A DNA stretch of 64,000 nucleotides from assembly GCA_951217055.1 (NCBI GenBank), contig OX578282.1:21325106-21389105 (forward strand). Direction: 5' to 3'. Origin of the DNA: Gerris lacustris (lineage: Eukaryota > Arthropoda > Insecta > Hemiptera > Gerridae). Under the pieces are notes generated by a model, which saw nothing but the letters and a program-made list of their open reading frames with translations, was not told the DNA's origin and did not search any database. Of this stretch, positions 21,503 to 33,656 are shown piece by piece (position 1 is the stretch's first letter; every line of letters starts with the position of its first letter). The position numbers were made by a program, and so were the translations under genes.

Positions 21503-22862
21503 AAACTAGCTGGGTACCCGTGCTTCGCTACGGAGTGTTATTATAATTAGATAAGTTTATAAACAACCATAATGAAACATATAAATTATTATACTATGCA
21601 AGAATATCTAGATTCTATCTCTCCCACCTATTTCTATACCCCCTCCTCTTTGATAAGCAAATTTTCAAATATTCTAAATTCCCCCCCCCTAATGTAAAAT
21701 ATGACAAAACAATACATAAAAACTATTACACTACTCTTAAAGAGCTTTTGCATCATCAATGGTATTCATTACATTGACCCCGTATTCATTACTCGTACCC
21801 CTGTGTACCAAATTTAAATTTCTAAAATTCATGTAGGCTGTCATTTTCCCCTTGCTTTGAAGGTCAAGTGGGCAAATTTTTATCGACATCGAACTAAAAC
21901 TGGAGATATGTATAAAGAACATACACCCACATACGTTGATTTTTATATATATATAGCTATAAATTTCCATTTTACCCCCTCCTAAATAAAATTGTGCATA
22001 ACAACAATTACTTTTCTCTAAAAGTGCTTTTCAACGATATGCATGATATGAAGGGAATCCATTACTTTGACATTTTTACACCGTACCCCTTTTTACCAAA
22101 ATTTAAATTTCGAAAATTCATGTAGACAGTGACCTCCTCCCCCTTGCATTGAAGGGAAAGTAAGTAAATATTCATCAAACTGGGATAAAACTGTAGATTT
22201 GTATAAAAGACATACCCCCATACAGACACTCTTCTTTTTTTTATAAGATATAGCTATATTTTTCCATTTTACCCCCTCCTAAATGAAAATACATTGACAA
22301 AACTGTACATAACAACAATTAATGTATTCTTAGAGCTTTTCAACGATATGCATCACGAAGGGTATTCATTACTTTGACCCCGTATTCATTACTTGTGCCC
22401 CGTACCCCTGTGTACCAAAATTTAAATTTCGAAAATTCATGTAAACCTTGATTTTCCCCTTGCTTTTAAGATCAAGTGTGCAAATTTTCATGGAGATCGG
22501 ACTAAAACTGTAGATTTGTATAAAGAACAAATAAGATATAGCTATATTTTTCCATTTCACCCCCCTCCCAAATGAAAATATGACAAAAGTGCACATAACA
22601 ACAATTTCTGTACTCTTAAAGAGCTTTTCAACGATATGCATCACGAAGGGTATTCATTACTTTGACCCCGTATTCATTACTTGTACCCCGTACCCCTGTG
22701 TACCAAAATTTAAATTTCGAAAATTCATGTTGACCTTGATTTTTTCCTTGCTTTGAAGGTCATGTGTGCAAATTTTCATCAAAATCGGGCTAAAACTGTA
22801 GATTTGTATAAAGAACAAACACACACACACACACATACGTTGACTTTTATATATATAGATAT
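21503..22862 (+). mobile_element. element ending CCCGTGCTTCGCTACGG...(TA)n with ~275-bp internal tandem units
   Basis: Starts AAACTAGCTGGGTACCCGTG (at 21503, continuing CTTCGCTACGG) and ends at a CACACA...TATATATAGATATTCC tract. The interior has four tandem variants of a ~275-bp unit. Each contains AAAGAGCTTTT, a GTATTCATTAC...GACCCC block, CCCTGTGTACCAAA and a TTTGTATAAAGAACA block. No coding domain. Short frames inside are read-through of the repeat. Two related copies are on the minus strand (28498-28972 and 35600-36275). Classification not determined. Confidence 0.65.
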
Positions 22863-22919
22863 TCCAGTATTATTACACTTCTCATTAATTTGTATATATA
22901 TATATATATAATTGTTGTA

Positions 22920-23290
22920 TTTTCATAAAAGATTGAAAGCGTTTTGAAAACTCAATCTGTGTCGAAAACATGTTTTAAAAAGTTTTTAGTTCAAGGTCAT
23001 AATTAGTCCTTTGTTGGTTCCATTTTAATTTTAACCTTCTGCGCACATTGCTTTTTTCTGCGTGTACACAAACTTGTTTTACTTATCCGTGAATGGTTTG
23101 TTGAAAGTAGCCTACAGATGGCAGATGGTCCCATATTAATTTCTACCGTCTGCACATATTTAATATTTAAAATAAAAACAACTTAAAAGTGTAATTCCAT
23201 TGAGAATCAGATACAAATTTCGTGTAAACTTTTGTATAATAGGACGCGAGGAAGCTATAAGCCACACAAATAGGCAGAACCTTTTTTTAA
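22920..23290 (+). repeat. TCTGTCTGTC repeat family, 3' part
   Basis: Begins around GTTCAAGGTCATAATTAG and contains the ACCTTCTGCGCACATT and AGATGGTCCCATATTAATTT blocks and the GGACGCGAGGAAGCTATAAG tail. The 5' half with TCTGTCTGTC is missing. Confidence 0.6.
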
Positions 23291-23393
23291 AAAATTCATT
23301 ATTGAAGTGGAAAGCATTCTCGAAGTAGTATTTTCACAATTTAATTATTAAAAAATTATTTCGTTCATCAAATCATCATTCATAATAGCTCTA

Positions 23394-25115
23394 TAAGGGT
23401 GCTTTCGAAATCACTAACCAGGTCGACCAAGAAGTATACGGTGTGTCCGGAAAGACCTACTTAAACAACCCACCGCGTTCGCAAACCTTCGGTTGATTTA
23501 GTCGACCGGAGCGGATGCGACCGCTTTGACCGAATCCAGAATACGGTTAGTCCGGTTAATTAACCATAATATTACCTTCTATGGTTGTCTCTCGTTTTTT
23601 TTAACCCTGGGTTGCTAATGGTTGGAGCACAGTTTGAACCTTAACCTTTTACACTCGTATGCGATGGTGATGGGTACCCCATCCTTCTGCAGTGCTTGCA
23701 CTGGTTAGTAACACACCAGCTAGTGTAGCGGTAGAAGTCCTTTTGAGCATACACTCGTTTTCTGGCAAATTCCCGTCAAAGCTACTTCGTCGATTCGACT
23801 AACGTTTAGTAATAAACGTAGGGAATTAATTGGTCGTCGAATGAGCCTAAAGCCTCGGCAATAGGCCTAGGGATAAGAGGCAATGGGCCTAGGGGAATTG
23901 GGCTTGGGCCAGACACCAGTGGCCGATAATCGCAGGGGCCTGGAGCACTTAGCAAAGGGCCTAGACTTTTGGCCTGGGGCATGGGACCTGATGCATTATA
24001 TGTTCACTCAATTTCAAATTCTTCTGATGTTCCCACTAACTTATTCGTTATCAAATGTTTGTATATCTCATACATATATAATAATGAGTTCTTAATAGTT
24101 TTCTCTTTATAAAAGTGTAGTTTCAACCCAAAAAAAATATTTTCTGTATATTTTGTTAGTCGAAGCGACGAAGGTTTAGTAATAACAGCCATCCAATTTC
24201 TATTAACATTCCATAGGGTTAAATATTTAGCATTTGGGAAACATGTGCCTTTCATTTATGTGAACAGTGTGATGCAAGGTTTCAGGAGGAAGATGTGGCT
24301 AAAAATCACATTAATATGTATAATGAGAGTTTTCTGTAGAAGGAAAGAGGAAAGGAATGATAGCTATATGTACATTTAACCGACATACAGGGTTGCCACT
24401 ACAATGTTTATGCACTTAAGAAATCGCAATAGCTTTACTCTATTATATATTGAATTATCCTCTTCTATATTAGTCCAGGAGATAGCGTGCAAAAAAGTGT
24501 CTGACTAACATCAAGCTAGAAGTTTTTATACAAGTAAATCTTTTAGTGCCTTTTAAGAATATGAGGTCGGCTGTCGGCTAAGTTCGTAGCTTGGCAATAA
24601 GCATGTCAAAAAAAAAAAAAAAAAAACAGCCATGTCCCGCTTATTATGGTGGAAAATGTAATTTTTACCATCTCGACTTCAAAATTAGTTATTAGACCGG
24701 AAATCAAGTAGATATTAGTTTTTCAATTGATAGGTTAGCTATTCAAATATTACTAAAAAATCAAAGTGATCATCTTAGTCTATTGCCAAGCTATGACCTT
24801 GTCCTGCACTGCAGACAAACGTAGCCCCACCACATATTCTTAAATGGCACTAAAAGATTAACTTGTACACAAAAATTCTAGCTTGATGTTAGCCAGACAC
24901 TTTTGCACGCTATCTCCTGGACTATATATTATTATCGGCTTTACTTCTATCTCACAACAAACAACAACCAACAGACAATTTTATAACCTTTCGGTTGACC
25001 GCTGCCGTCAACCGGTCTCGTTTGGAAACAAAATAATTTTCAAGCCACCATGACACTAACCACCACCAACAGCCGCCACCGACCGGTCGACCGTTTGTGT
25101 TTCCTTACGCACCCT
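23394..25115. mobile_element. TAAGGGTGC-ended non-autonomous DNA element with a nested MITE
   Basis: Terminal inverted repeats about 35 bp long and roughly 70% alike: TAAGGGTGC at 23397 with GGTCGACC 25 bp in, and GGTCGACC...GCACCCTTA ending at about 25112. Subterminal GTCGACCGG-type words occur near both ends. No transposase frame is seen and no TSD could be fixed. A 450-bp TA-flanked element sits inside at 24473-24922. Confidence 0.5.
24473..24922. mobile_element. 450-bp TA-flanked MITE with ~130-bp TIRs (Tc1/mariner-like target)
   Basis: Inverted arms start GTCCAGGAGATAGCGTGC and end with its complement. Similarity continues about 130 bp inward (ACATCAAGCTAGAA, AATCTTTTAGTGCC, TAGCTTGGCAATA). 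TA precedes 24473 and follows 24922, fitting Tc1/mariner-type TA targeting. An A18 run lies next to the inner left arm. No coding frame. Confidence 0.8.
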
Positions 25116-25976
25116 TAGTTTCCAGTCAACAGTATAGCTGGAGAAGCTAAAATAAAACTCTACGATGCAACATATCTAATTATGAGATGCGAAAGAATAT
25201 AGTATCTCTGCTAAGTACAGAACAGATGAGATCGCTAAACCTATAGGATAAAGAATTATTTTTATTAAAATTTAGCACTTGTAAGCTCTTTTGGCACCTA
25301 AATCATTATTAATGCCATTTGATAATGACTCATTATCAATTAGTAATGGTTTCAAGGAATATGAGACAAAAGAACTATATATTTCTTGCTTAAATAAGGT
25401 TATGCTATGCACCCTACGCTTTCATTAGAAGAAGAAATACCCTCTAATAAAATAATCCATCAAAGATAAAGCGGAAAGAAAAATTAAATAAAAAACAAAT
25501 CTGACAGAGTAGTAATTAGTCTATGGCCGCAAGGATTAACCACTTCCCTTTTAATTGTGAATAATAATAATAGTGGGTGTTTGAAACTTTAATACGTCTG
25601 TGTATTTCACAGAATACTATTTATAGGTTCAATAACATACATCATTACTCCACTAAACTGCTGTATACTCTCATGTCGATAATTATCAAAATTTATGATT
25701 CTATTTAAAATATTGACTGTTCTCACTCAAAAACAGCATTACAAGAACAGCTAGATATAGATCCGAAAATCGTTGATCATATTTATACATAATTTAGTCG
25801 TAAAATTTCCATAATACAAGACCGCTAAGCCAATTTTGACTTAGAAATAAAAAAGTGATCAAGTCTTTTGGTTAAGAATTTAAGACACCGGGGGTCTTGT
25901 TATCAGATTGAATATATTACATATCAAGGAACCTTGTGAGCCATATCTTGATTATTATAAGAATATAATATAGGTG

Positions 25977-26028
<52 letters not shown>

Positions 26029-28490
26029 AGTAATGAACTTAAGTTTAATCCATATATTTGGTTGTGTGTCTATATATAAAAAAGTTAAACATTTTATTTT
26101 AGGATTCACGATCCACAATTAATAACCAAATATGTATTATTTTCATGAACAAAAACATTTTGCTCATTCTCATATAACTTACGTTGGAAATGACCAATTG
26201 TGTCTGTTTAGTAAAGTAAATAAACAAAAAAGTTCATCCTGTAATTAAAAGTAATTTGGGCTATTAAATCAAGTGTTTTTAACTAATTATATGTTTTGTG
26301 TTAAATAAATGCATTGTTTATTTTAGTTCATATTTTACAAATGATGGAAACAGATTATTTAAGAAGATAATGTAATTACAATTTTGATCGGAAAACTTCA
26401 AACGAATTTACTTTCGAAATAAAAATAATAATTAAACATTTTTCTCAAAGAAGTTATGAAAAAAGATTAGTTATATAACGATTATTTAGGAAAGATATTG
26501 AAAATATTTCTATAATCAATCACACGAAGGTCTTAATAAATGTAAGGCGTCATCTGCTTCCTTTCCTTAAAGGGATCCTTAATCATCGGAATCCTTTCAC
26601 GATAAATTATTTTTCATCTTTCCAAATTACATCGCAGTATCATCATAACTTTAATTCGTTGTAGCTTTTGCAGGCAAAACAAATTATTTATTGTAATATC
26701 GGAGTTTAAATGGATTCCCAACCAACCAATTGCAAACCAGTCAATCTAATTTTCTTTAAGTTTTTCTTAGCTATGAGCAGACCAAATCGTAAGACCATAC
26801 TTACGATAGTGCTTCCCATTGTTTCCTTAATGAGCATACGTATCTATCTTTATTTATCATCCCTCATAACACTTACTCATCACACATTTGATTCTTTTTT
26901 TTTAGATTGTCTATCTTTGCTTTTTTATATTTTAACATTTTTATATTTGATATATAGTATTTAAATCATGTAGCTAGTTAAAATATAACCATTAGTTGTC
27001 ATTGTTATTATTATTATAATTTGGATTATTCAATCTTTGTTTAGATTTAAGTTCTTTATGTCCGTAAGTTGGAACACTGGAGTACGGTAAAGGTAAAGTA
27101 AAATTAGTGAGGTAAAGTAATAAGTGCAGGAATCTGCTGTTTTGCGTGCAATAACAACCACTTTATCCGTGAACTGTAGGAAAAATATATTTTCTTCAGT
27201 TTGAGAATTTTACGCATGTAATAACAGCTGATAACGAAAATTGTTGACCTAAAATGACCTAGATGCTCTCCCTAAAGACATTTTATTTTGATGTAGTCTT
27301 ATAGAAGCCTTCCTTCTATTTCCTTTTATAAAGGTTTCAAGATTTTCTCGGCTAAGCTCAACCTTACAGTCAATGGTCGTTCTACAAGTTATCATCGGAG
27401 GTCATCTTTAAGAGAGTGCTTAGGACGTTGAAAGAAAGAGAAAAATATAAGCTTCTTGGAAGTCAAGAAGACCGTCTTTAGATGATCTCCGTGGCTCCTA
27501 CGTAACAGAGTGGTATAGGACATGGAAAGCAATCTGGACTTAGCCAGGATCGTTTTTAAAAAAAAAGTAAGGAAAAGTTATTCAAAGTAGATTGCTGATG
27601 TAATCTCCGGATTCAACATTAGCCTCCGTGGTCAGGAGTATCTAACCTCCCTGATTAACTTGTGCATTATTGAACAAGTTAAAGGAAACCCTCTCGGTAA
27701 CCCGAAGCTTCAGCCTTTGGAATATGTTAACCTCATGGCCCATATTGAGGGGTCCAGTGCGACCCCTGCGGCTTGACCATCCTCAAACCAAGGGCCCCAA
27801 ACTGTAACCATTAATAATAAAACTTTGCGTCAACTTACTTTAAACCCTTATAACTTATCCATTGGCGATTCATCATACTTAGTGGTAAGATACCAGAGTG
27901 AGAAGTATGATACTTCTCAAAGTATTGCTGGTTATTACCTACTCAATATTTCTACAAAAAAAAAAAAAAAAAAAAAAAAATGGAAACAGATGCCGGATAA
28001 TTGCATTTCCGAAATAAAAATTGTATTGAGCATAACTAAAGAAATGGAATAATAAAAACGAATGCCTTTCCACAAAATTAAATTGAATTTTAGAAGCCAG
28101 ATTTCGGTTTCTCGGCCATTGTCCGGTAAAAAGTAAGGGAAAAACACCCGTCATGGAGTCACATAATGTTCAATCCACTAGCTTATTCTTTAATAAAGAA
28201 ATGCTTTTTCGGATTCATTATACTTCTCAACAAAAACAAAGAGTACAATGAATAAAAAATTATTTTAGTATTTATTTCAGACCATCCTTTTACTAAACCA
28301 ACATGAATAAAAATGAAGAGCTAATAATATGAGTTTATTACTAAACCCCAATTGTAAACTATTTGTTATTTATTTACATATTTTAAGAGTCCTCAACGGC
28401 AATAACGCCACAAGTGAGGCACTCTTTTGAGGCATAATTAACAAAGTTTAAAATATGATTATAAACAATTAGTATAGTATATTTTTGTCA
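25116..28490. other. AT-rich intergenic region without recognised genes
   Basis: Holds a (TA)n microsatellite at about 25978-26025 and an A23 run at 27957-27979. The stretch at 27280-27800 is of more balanced composition, but no family was recognised and frames there are short and interrupted. The 84-residue frame at 26710-26964 is hydrophobic and AT-driven with no domain. Confidence 0.5.
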
Positions 28491-28497
28491 TATTTTC

Positions 28498-28972
28498 TTT
28501 TAGGAGGGGGATAAAATGGAAAAATAGCTATATCGGATATAAAAAGAAGCGTGTATGAGGGTGTCTTTTACACAAATCTACAGTTTTTGTCCGATCTCGA
28601 TGAAAATTTGCCCACTTGACCTTCAAAGCTAGGGGAAAATCACTGTCTACATGAATTTTCTAAATTTACATTTTGGTACACAGGAGTACGGGGTACAAAT
28701 GTCAATGTAATGAAAACCCTTCATAATGCATATCGTTGAAAAGCTCTTTAAGAGTACAGTAATTGTTGTTATATACAGTTTTGTCATATTTTCATTTAGG
28801 AGGGGGGTAAATTTGGGATATTTGCAAATTATCTTATCAAAGAGGAGGGGGTAGAGAAACAAGTGGGAGGGATAGAATCTAGATATTCTCGCATAGTAAA
28901 ATAATTTAAATGTTTCTTGATTAAAATTAAAATATAACACTCCGTAGTGAAGCACGGGCAGTCTGCTATAAA
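28498..28972 (-). mobile_element. minus-strand copy of the CCCGTGCTTCGCTACGG element
   Basis: Read on the minus strand, from about 28972 it starts with GCCCGTGCTTCACTACGGAG. It carries the same TATTCTATCCCTCCCAC-like and CCCCCTCCTCTTTGATAA blocks as 21600-21660, then one ~275-bp internal unit. It shows that the unit number varies between copies (four at 21503-22862, about one here). Confidence 0.65.
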
Positions 28973-28974
28973 AA

Positions 28975-29640
28975 GACGAGGCAGGGTTCTCTTCTATGTC
29001 GAAATGTATCATTTCAAGATCTATAATAGCTTATTCTTATTATTTAGTTGTATAAGCTTATTCGTGAAAAATAGAAGATAGAATACTTATTCGCAATAAA
29101 AATGCAGTCTTAGACAACCTATTTTTTTCTGAATGTTATTATACTTGAACATTCAAAGCTTTAAAATCCTAAAGCTCGAAAAAAATTATATAAAAAATCC
29201 TGGGAACTAGCAATGCTTGGAAACAGTCGAACAATATGATTGCTTTTGAATAAAAGTAAAGAAAACATTATTACAATGGGTTTAACAACCCTTATTAGGG
29301 CTATATTTCGCACCTTCAAGCCGTAAAGGTTTCCGGTGTTACATTTCAAAATGCCTCCTTTTTTTTAACAAAGGCAATACAAATAGGATAATAAAAAATA
29401 CTTAAAGGTGTCAATTATTTTGTAATGTGATAAAAGGTGTCAATGGTTGTATAGTGTAAAACAGCTTTATAGTAAAAATAAAATTAGGTATATTTTTGAC
29501 AAGGGTACACATGAATGAATGAAGTTTAAGGGTGAATTAGAAAGGGAATCAGTTTTTATATGCTGCAATTTGTCAATAACTTTTCAAACATTTTTATGTT
29601 AGACATTCGCTAAAATTAAGCCATTTATTTTGAGAAAACT
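28975..29640. other. no recognised feature
   Basis: AT-rich sequence. The words AAAGGTGTCAAT at about 29405 and 29434 form a short direct repeat. Nothing else seen. Confidence 0.45.
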
Positions 29641-29659
29641 GCTTCTTGTTAAGGTTTAG

Positions 29660-30300
29660 TGGGTAAAACCAAAAAAAGAAACCCTTATAGTTTCGTTCCT
29701 GTGTCTGTCTGTCACTCTAATAACTTTTAAATCTAGAGATAAAAACATGAAAAAACGTATACTTCGCAATATTGAAGCGTACACAGGAAAAATATATAAC
29801 GAACTCGAAATTATCAGCCTTTCAAAAATTACATGTGTTTTTCTTACTGTTTAAAAAAAAATTAAGTGGAGCATGAAATGAAGGTAACAAAAGTTGGTAA
29901 AACCAATAAAAGAAACCCTTATAGTTTCGTTCCTGTGTCTGTCTGTCTGTCACTCTGTACGTTTCCAATAACTTTTGAATCAAAAGAGATAAAAACATGA
30001 AACTTTCCATTATTAAAGATCGTTTTGACGCGCACACAGGAAAAATATAGCGAACTCAAAATTATCAGCTGTTCAAATTCAAAATGGCGGATAATTCACG
30101 TCACGCGAAAAAAAAAATTCTAAAACATTTTTAGTAGGGGTATCAAATGAAAGGTATTGAAGAGTAGATTACAAAAATATATAACATTTCCGGGTGGTGT
30201 TTAATTTTCTACGCCATTTTGTCAAGAAATATCAAAATTTTGCGTGTCCCTCCCCGCATATATCTTTCTGAACGCGGATAACGGATAATTTTAGGGGAAA
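29660..30300 (+). repeat. duplicated GTTTCGTTCCTGTGTCTGTC repeat with AAAATGGCGGATAAT block
   Basis: Two direct copies (29660-29820 and 29896-30065) share GGTAAAACCAA, GAAACCCTTATAGTTTCG, CTGTGTCTGTCTGTC and CACAGGAAAAATATA. The following part (30070-30260, AAAATGGCGGATAATTCA, GGTATCAAATGAAAGGTATT, CGCCATTTTGTCAAGAAA) recurs inverted at 62035-62190 and 62300-62375. Non-coding dispersed repeat. Confidence 0.65.
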
Positions 30301-30304
30301 AAAA

Positions 30305-31530
30305 CATTCCTCTATGTTCCTCATTAATCAATGGGATCTCTGTAAATAATGGAAAATAGTGGTAGATTCCATACATGTTTTGTTGCTGAGGCTAATGGAT
30401 TAGTCATGTTTTTTATATTCAAAACAGCTTTATATTAAGTTAATTTAAAATATTACCATTATTTATTGTCCGCAAACAAAAAGCTAATCATTATTAATGT
30501 AACTTATGAGTCATAAGCCGTTTTTTAATTTTATTTGGTGTTACTGATTAGATGCTATCAAAACATTCTATTCAAACTGTCTAGCATTTAAAACTGTCTA
30601 GTGCAAATATACTTAAAATGGGAAGCATTATGCCTCAAACGTAAAGTTAATCTGTCATGGGAAGGCAAAGGGAATAGAGGGGACGAACTAAAGTGGACAA
30701 AACAATTAACTCGAGTCATAAAGAACTCGGTTTTTATGGAGGCTATACCAAACTGCTTGTTTAAGGGAGAATTATATCATTCCATTCTCCATGATATCAA
30801 AGATCCATTAGGATAATTGTTTATTGTTTAATCTAATGGGCACGTGGCGTGGAGGATGGAAACCCCTGCTAGAGGAAAACCAAGTGATAAAGCTACTGTG
30901 GATAAACATCAACCATCTGAGGGGTTCAAACCAGTAGATAATAGCCTCGACTTAACCTTTTCAAACTAACTCACTCACCCTATTAGTTTATCTAGTTTAT
31001 ATTCAGGCAATTACATTTAAATTATATCATATTTAGAAAATAGAATAAACAAAGTAATAATCGAGAGACTTGCATGTGACGATATATAACTTTTATTAAT
31101 TATATAAACGATAAAATACAAAATAATAATGTAAAACTGTAAATATAATTGATGAACATTTATGTTTGAGTCTGTAATAAAAAAAACCCATGAAGGACCC
31201 CACATGGTTCAATTTTGTGTACAACTTTGGTTGGTTGTACAACAAATTGCACCGTGTGAGAGTTGGTCTTCTAACCAATATTCAGGTTTGACAAACTAGT
31301 TGATAAAATCTAAACGCTGTAGATTTTTGTAGGCATAGCTCGTTTTACTGAACTATTAAACTAGGAATGTTTGTGCTAATGAACTTTGATACCAATATTA
31401 GTTTGTATCGGTTCTAAGAGGTGTAGGTCTAAATTTATTTGTGAGTTTGTTGGACAATACTGTTCTTTACTAAACGAAATTCCAAGTTTGAAACTAATGT
31501 TTGTCAAACCTATTTTTACTGGTGTTATAT
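30305..31530. other. no recognised gene
   Basis: A 71-residue frame at 30601-30816 (ending in FKGELYHSILHDIKDPLG) uses a non-ATG start. It resembles no family I know and is followed by a GC-richer, possibly element-derived stretch to 30960. I cannot support it as a gene. Confidence 0.35.
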
Positions 31531-31533
31531 TAC

Positions 31534-31810
31534 TTTGCTTTGTAAGTTTCATCGCACATTTCCGTTTACCCTATTTTGAACCACTTCCCGTGATTCAATC
31601 TTCCCCAAATTTTGCACATAGATACAACTAAGGTGAAGAATACAGAAACCAAAAAAAAAAAAAAAAAAATGGCGTCAAATTTATTTGCTTTTTAAGTTTC
31701 ATCGCACACCTATTACCCCAATTTTGAACCACTTCCCGTCATTCAATCTTCCCTAAATTTTGCACATAAATACAACTAAGGTGAAGAATACAGAAAACAA
31801 AAAAATTGAA
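31534..31810 (+). repeat. ~142-bp direct duplication
   Basis: Two tandem copies (about 31534-31655 and 31676-31800) share AAGTTTCATCGCACA, TTTTGAACCACTTCCCGT, ATTCAATCTTCCC and ACAACTAAGGTGAAGAATAC. They are separated by an A18 run and ATGGCGTCAAATTTATTTG. Non-coding. Confidence 0.75.
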
Positions 31811-31811
31811 A

Positions 31812-32585
31812 AGAAGACCAGTTTTCAAAAATGGAATTTTTATATTAATTATTAATTTATTATTAAGTTGTTCAACTTGGTTGCACAGAAAATCACACCG
31901 AGTATTGTTCTCTCTACAAATATTTTATTTCCTGAACGCGCTTTCTGTCTGATGATTGTGATCATCAGTGTATATGCGGTTGTTTTAAGTAAATTCGTTG
32001 CCTTGATTATATGATCACACTCTCGAAACGGAATTCAATTATAACTACACTGATGATAGCCTGTTATTAAGTAGTAAAATGAAGATATTCAGTTCAGACT
32101 TGTACATTTAGCTCTTCGTAAATAATATATTAGATTATAAAACATTAATTTATCCTTAAAAGAAGCATTTAAGTAAAAAAAAGTAGGGAGTTAGAGCGTC
32201 ATCATCTTAAAGGATCCAAAAAATGTCTCTTTACATCGGAGACTAACATAAGTATTTATCCTTTAAGACTCTGTTATCTTATAATTGGCACGGATATAAT
32301 GACCTTATTAAATAGATCTAAAAAAAGTATTACTGTACGCGTTTCTTCGAACCCTTATAAGTTCTAAAATAAACAAGGAGTTATAAAAAAAAAAAAAAAA
32401 ATTTCTTTACGTCTTGACCAATTGCAGCTGTTTTCGGTTTAGTACTCATTGTAGAGAAATACTCAAAAATTTCATAATCAATAAGATAATATTCACAGAA
32501 ATTACATAAAGAGGTAAGCAGAGTAAAAACGTTTTACCGACAATAGTATGTACATGGATTTCATGCTGGGTTAAAATTCATGCTT
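31812..32585. other. no recognised feature
   Basis: AT-rich sequence with an A18 run near 32384-32401. No coding or repeat structure supported. Confidence 0.45.
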
Positions 32586-32589
32586 AGAT

Positions 32590-33235
32590 GACTGCTGGAA
32601 ACTTTTGAGAGAGGAGGGTTAAGAGTTATCCTGGAGAAGGCAAAGTATCTGATGGTTGGAGGGATGGCCAAAGATAGAGTCACTACCCAAGGTCTCATTA
32701 AAGCAGTGGACTCCTTCAAATACCTCGGTACTATTATCCCTGAGTCCCTGAGTCGAGTAGGTGCCAGTTCGATTTCAGCACCCGAGTTGTTCAAACTCGC
32801 AAGGCTATAGCTATACTTAATGGAGTTCTGTGAAGTCATTCGATGGGAAGGACCTCCATTGTTGAGAGTATTTTAACCTTCGGAGCAGAAGTGTGGATGT
32901 GGACACCGAAGGTGTGGAGATAGATGGGCTAAGAAGAGGTTGCACAAATATCCAGGTTGAAAAGGGTGATTAGGCGGCGAATGGAAGCAGACGAGACTGT
33001 GGTAGGACAGATTGAGGAGCGAGCACTTCGTTGGTATGGCCATGTGAAGAGAATAGGAGAGGAGCGTTGGCAGCGAAGAGTGCTGGATTGGGCACCGTCC
33101 GGTAGGAGGAAGAGAGGCCGTCCCTGAGCGACCTGGAGGGGAGGCTTTGTAAGGTCAACGAGGGAGCGGAACCTGCAGGATGGAGACTGGGAGGACTGCC
33201 GAGGGTGGTATTTAGGAGTAACAGGCAACCGCTGA
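32590..33235 (+). pseudogene. LINE reverse transcriptase C-terminal relic (frameshifted)
   Basis: The plus-strand translation starts LLETFERGGLRVILEKAKYL and continues with VDSFKYLGTIIPE, the thumb-proximal block of LINE reverse transcriptases (SFKYLGs.i). After a frameshift near 32800 another frame gives ARKAIAILNGVL, VESILTFGAEVW, RRRMEADETVVGQIEERALR and WYGHVKRIGEERWQRRVLDW. It ends with GRRKRGRP and LQDGDWEDCRGW. These are the C-terminal blocks of endonuclease/RT LINEs of a type common in arthropods, clade unresolved. Several stops and at least one frameshift make it dead. Upstream catalytic domains are absent. Open frames on the opposite strand (32561-33305) are shadows. Confidence 0.75.
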
Positions 33236-33249
33236 CTAGTGGAAAAGCC

Positions 33250-33650
33250 CTATAAAGTAAATTGAGTATTAGATTAGAAAGAAAAGGTTCCGCTGCCTTG
33301 CACATATATCTGAGAAGGCGGTCAAAATTATATCAACAAAGCCTCCTGATAAGTCAGCAAAGATTAAAAAAAAAATACAAAAAATCAAGTGAGGTATCGC
33401 TTCATATGTTTTTTAGGGTTCTGAGTCCAAAAAATGAGTTACCATAACGATTCGAATAATAATTTAATAATAATAATAATAGTAATAACAACAATTTCTT
33501 GCGGATTTCTTGTAAGCACGATAGCTCTCAAACGAATTGATGTATAAAAATGAAACTTACACCGAAAAATCAAGCTCGTTGAGATGAGGATCCCTATTGA
33601 AAATGGGATCTTTATGACGTCGTTAACCCCTCCTGATGAGTCACCAAAGA
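33250..33650 (+). repeat. CCTCCTGATRAGTCA-containing repeat fragment
   Basis: The word GCCTCCTGATAAGTCAGCAAAGATT (in part) at 33341 recurs as CCCTCCTGATGAGTCACCAA at 33628, after a GTAAGCACGATAGCTCTCAA-type block. It suggests tandem pieces of one dispersed element abutting the foldback at 33657. No coding potential. Confidence 0.4.
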
Positions 33651-33656
33651 TTTAAA

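Noticed and set aside
25924..26118. Tyr/Ile alternating peptide
   Set aside because: Translation of a (TA)n microsatellite.
26710..26964. 84-residue hydrophobic frame
   Set aside because: AT-driven hydrophobic composition, no recognised family or neighbours.
32929..33305. Overlapping minus-strand frames of 99 and 111 residues
   Set aside because: Antisense to the plus-strand LINE reverse-transcriptase relic whose blocks are recognisable.
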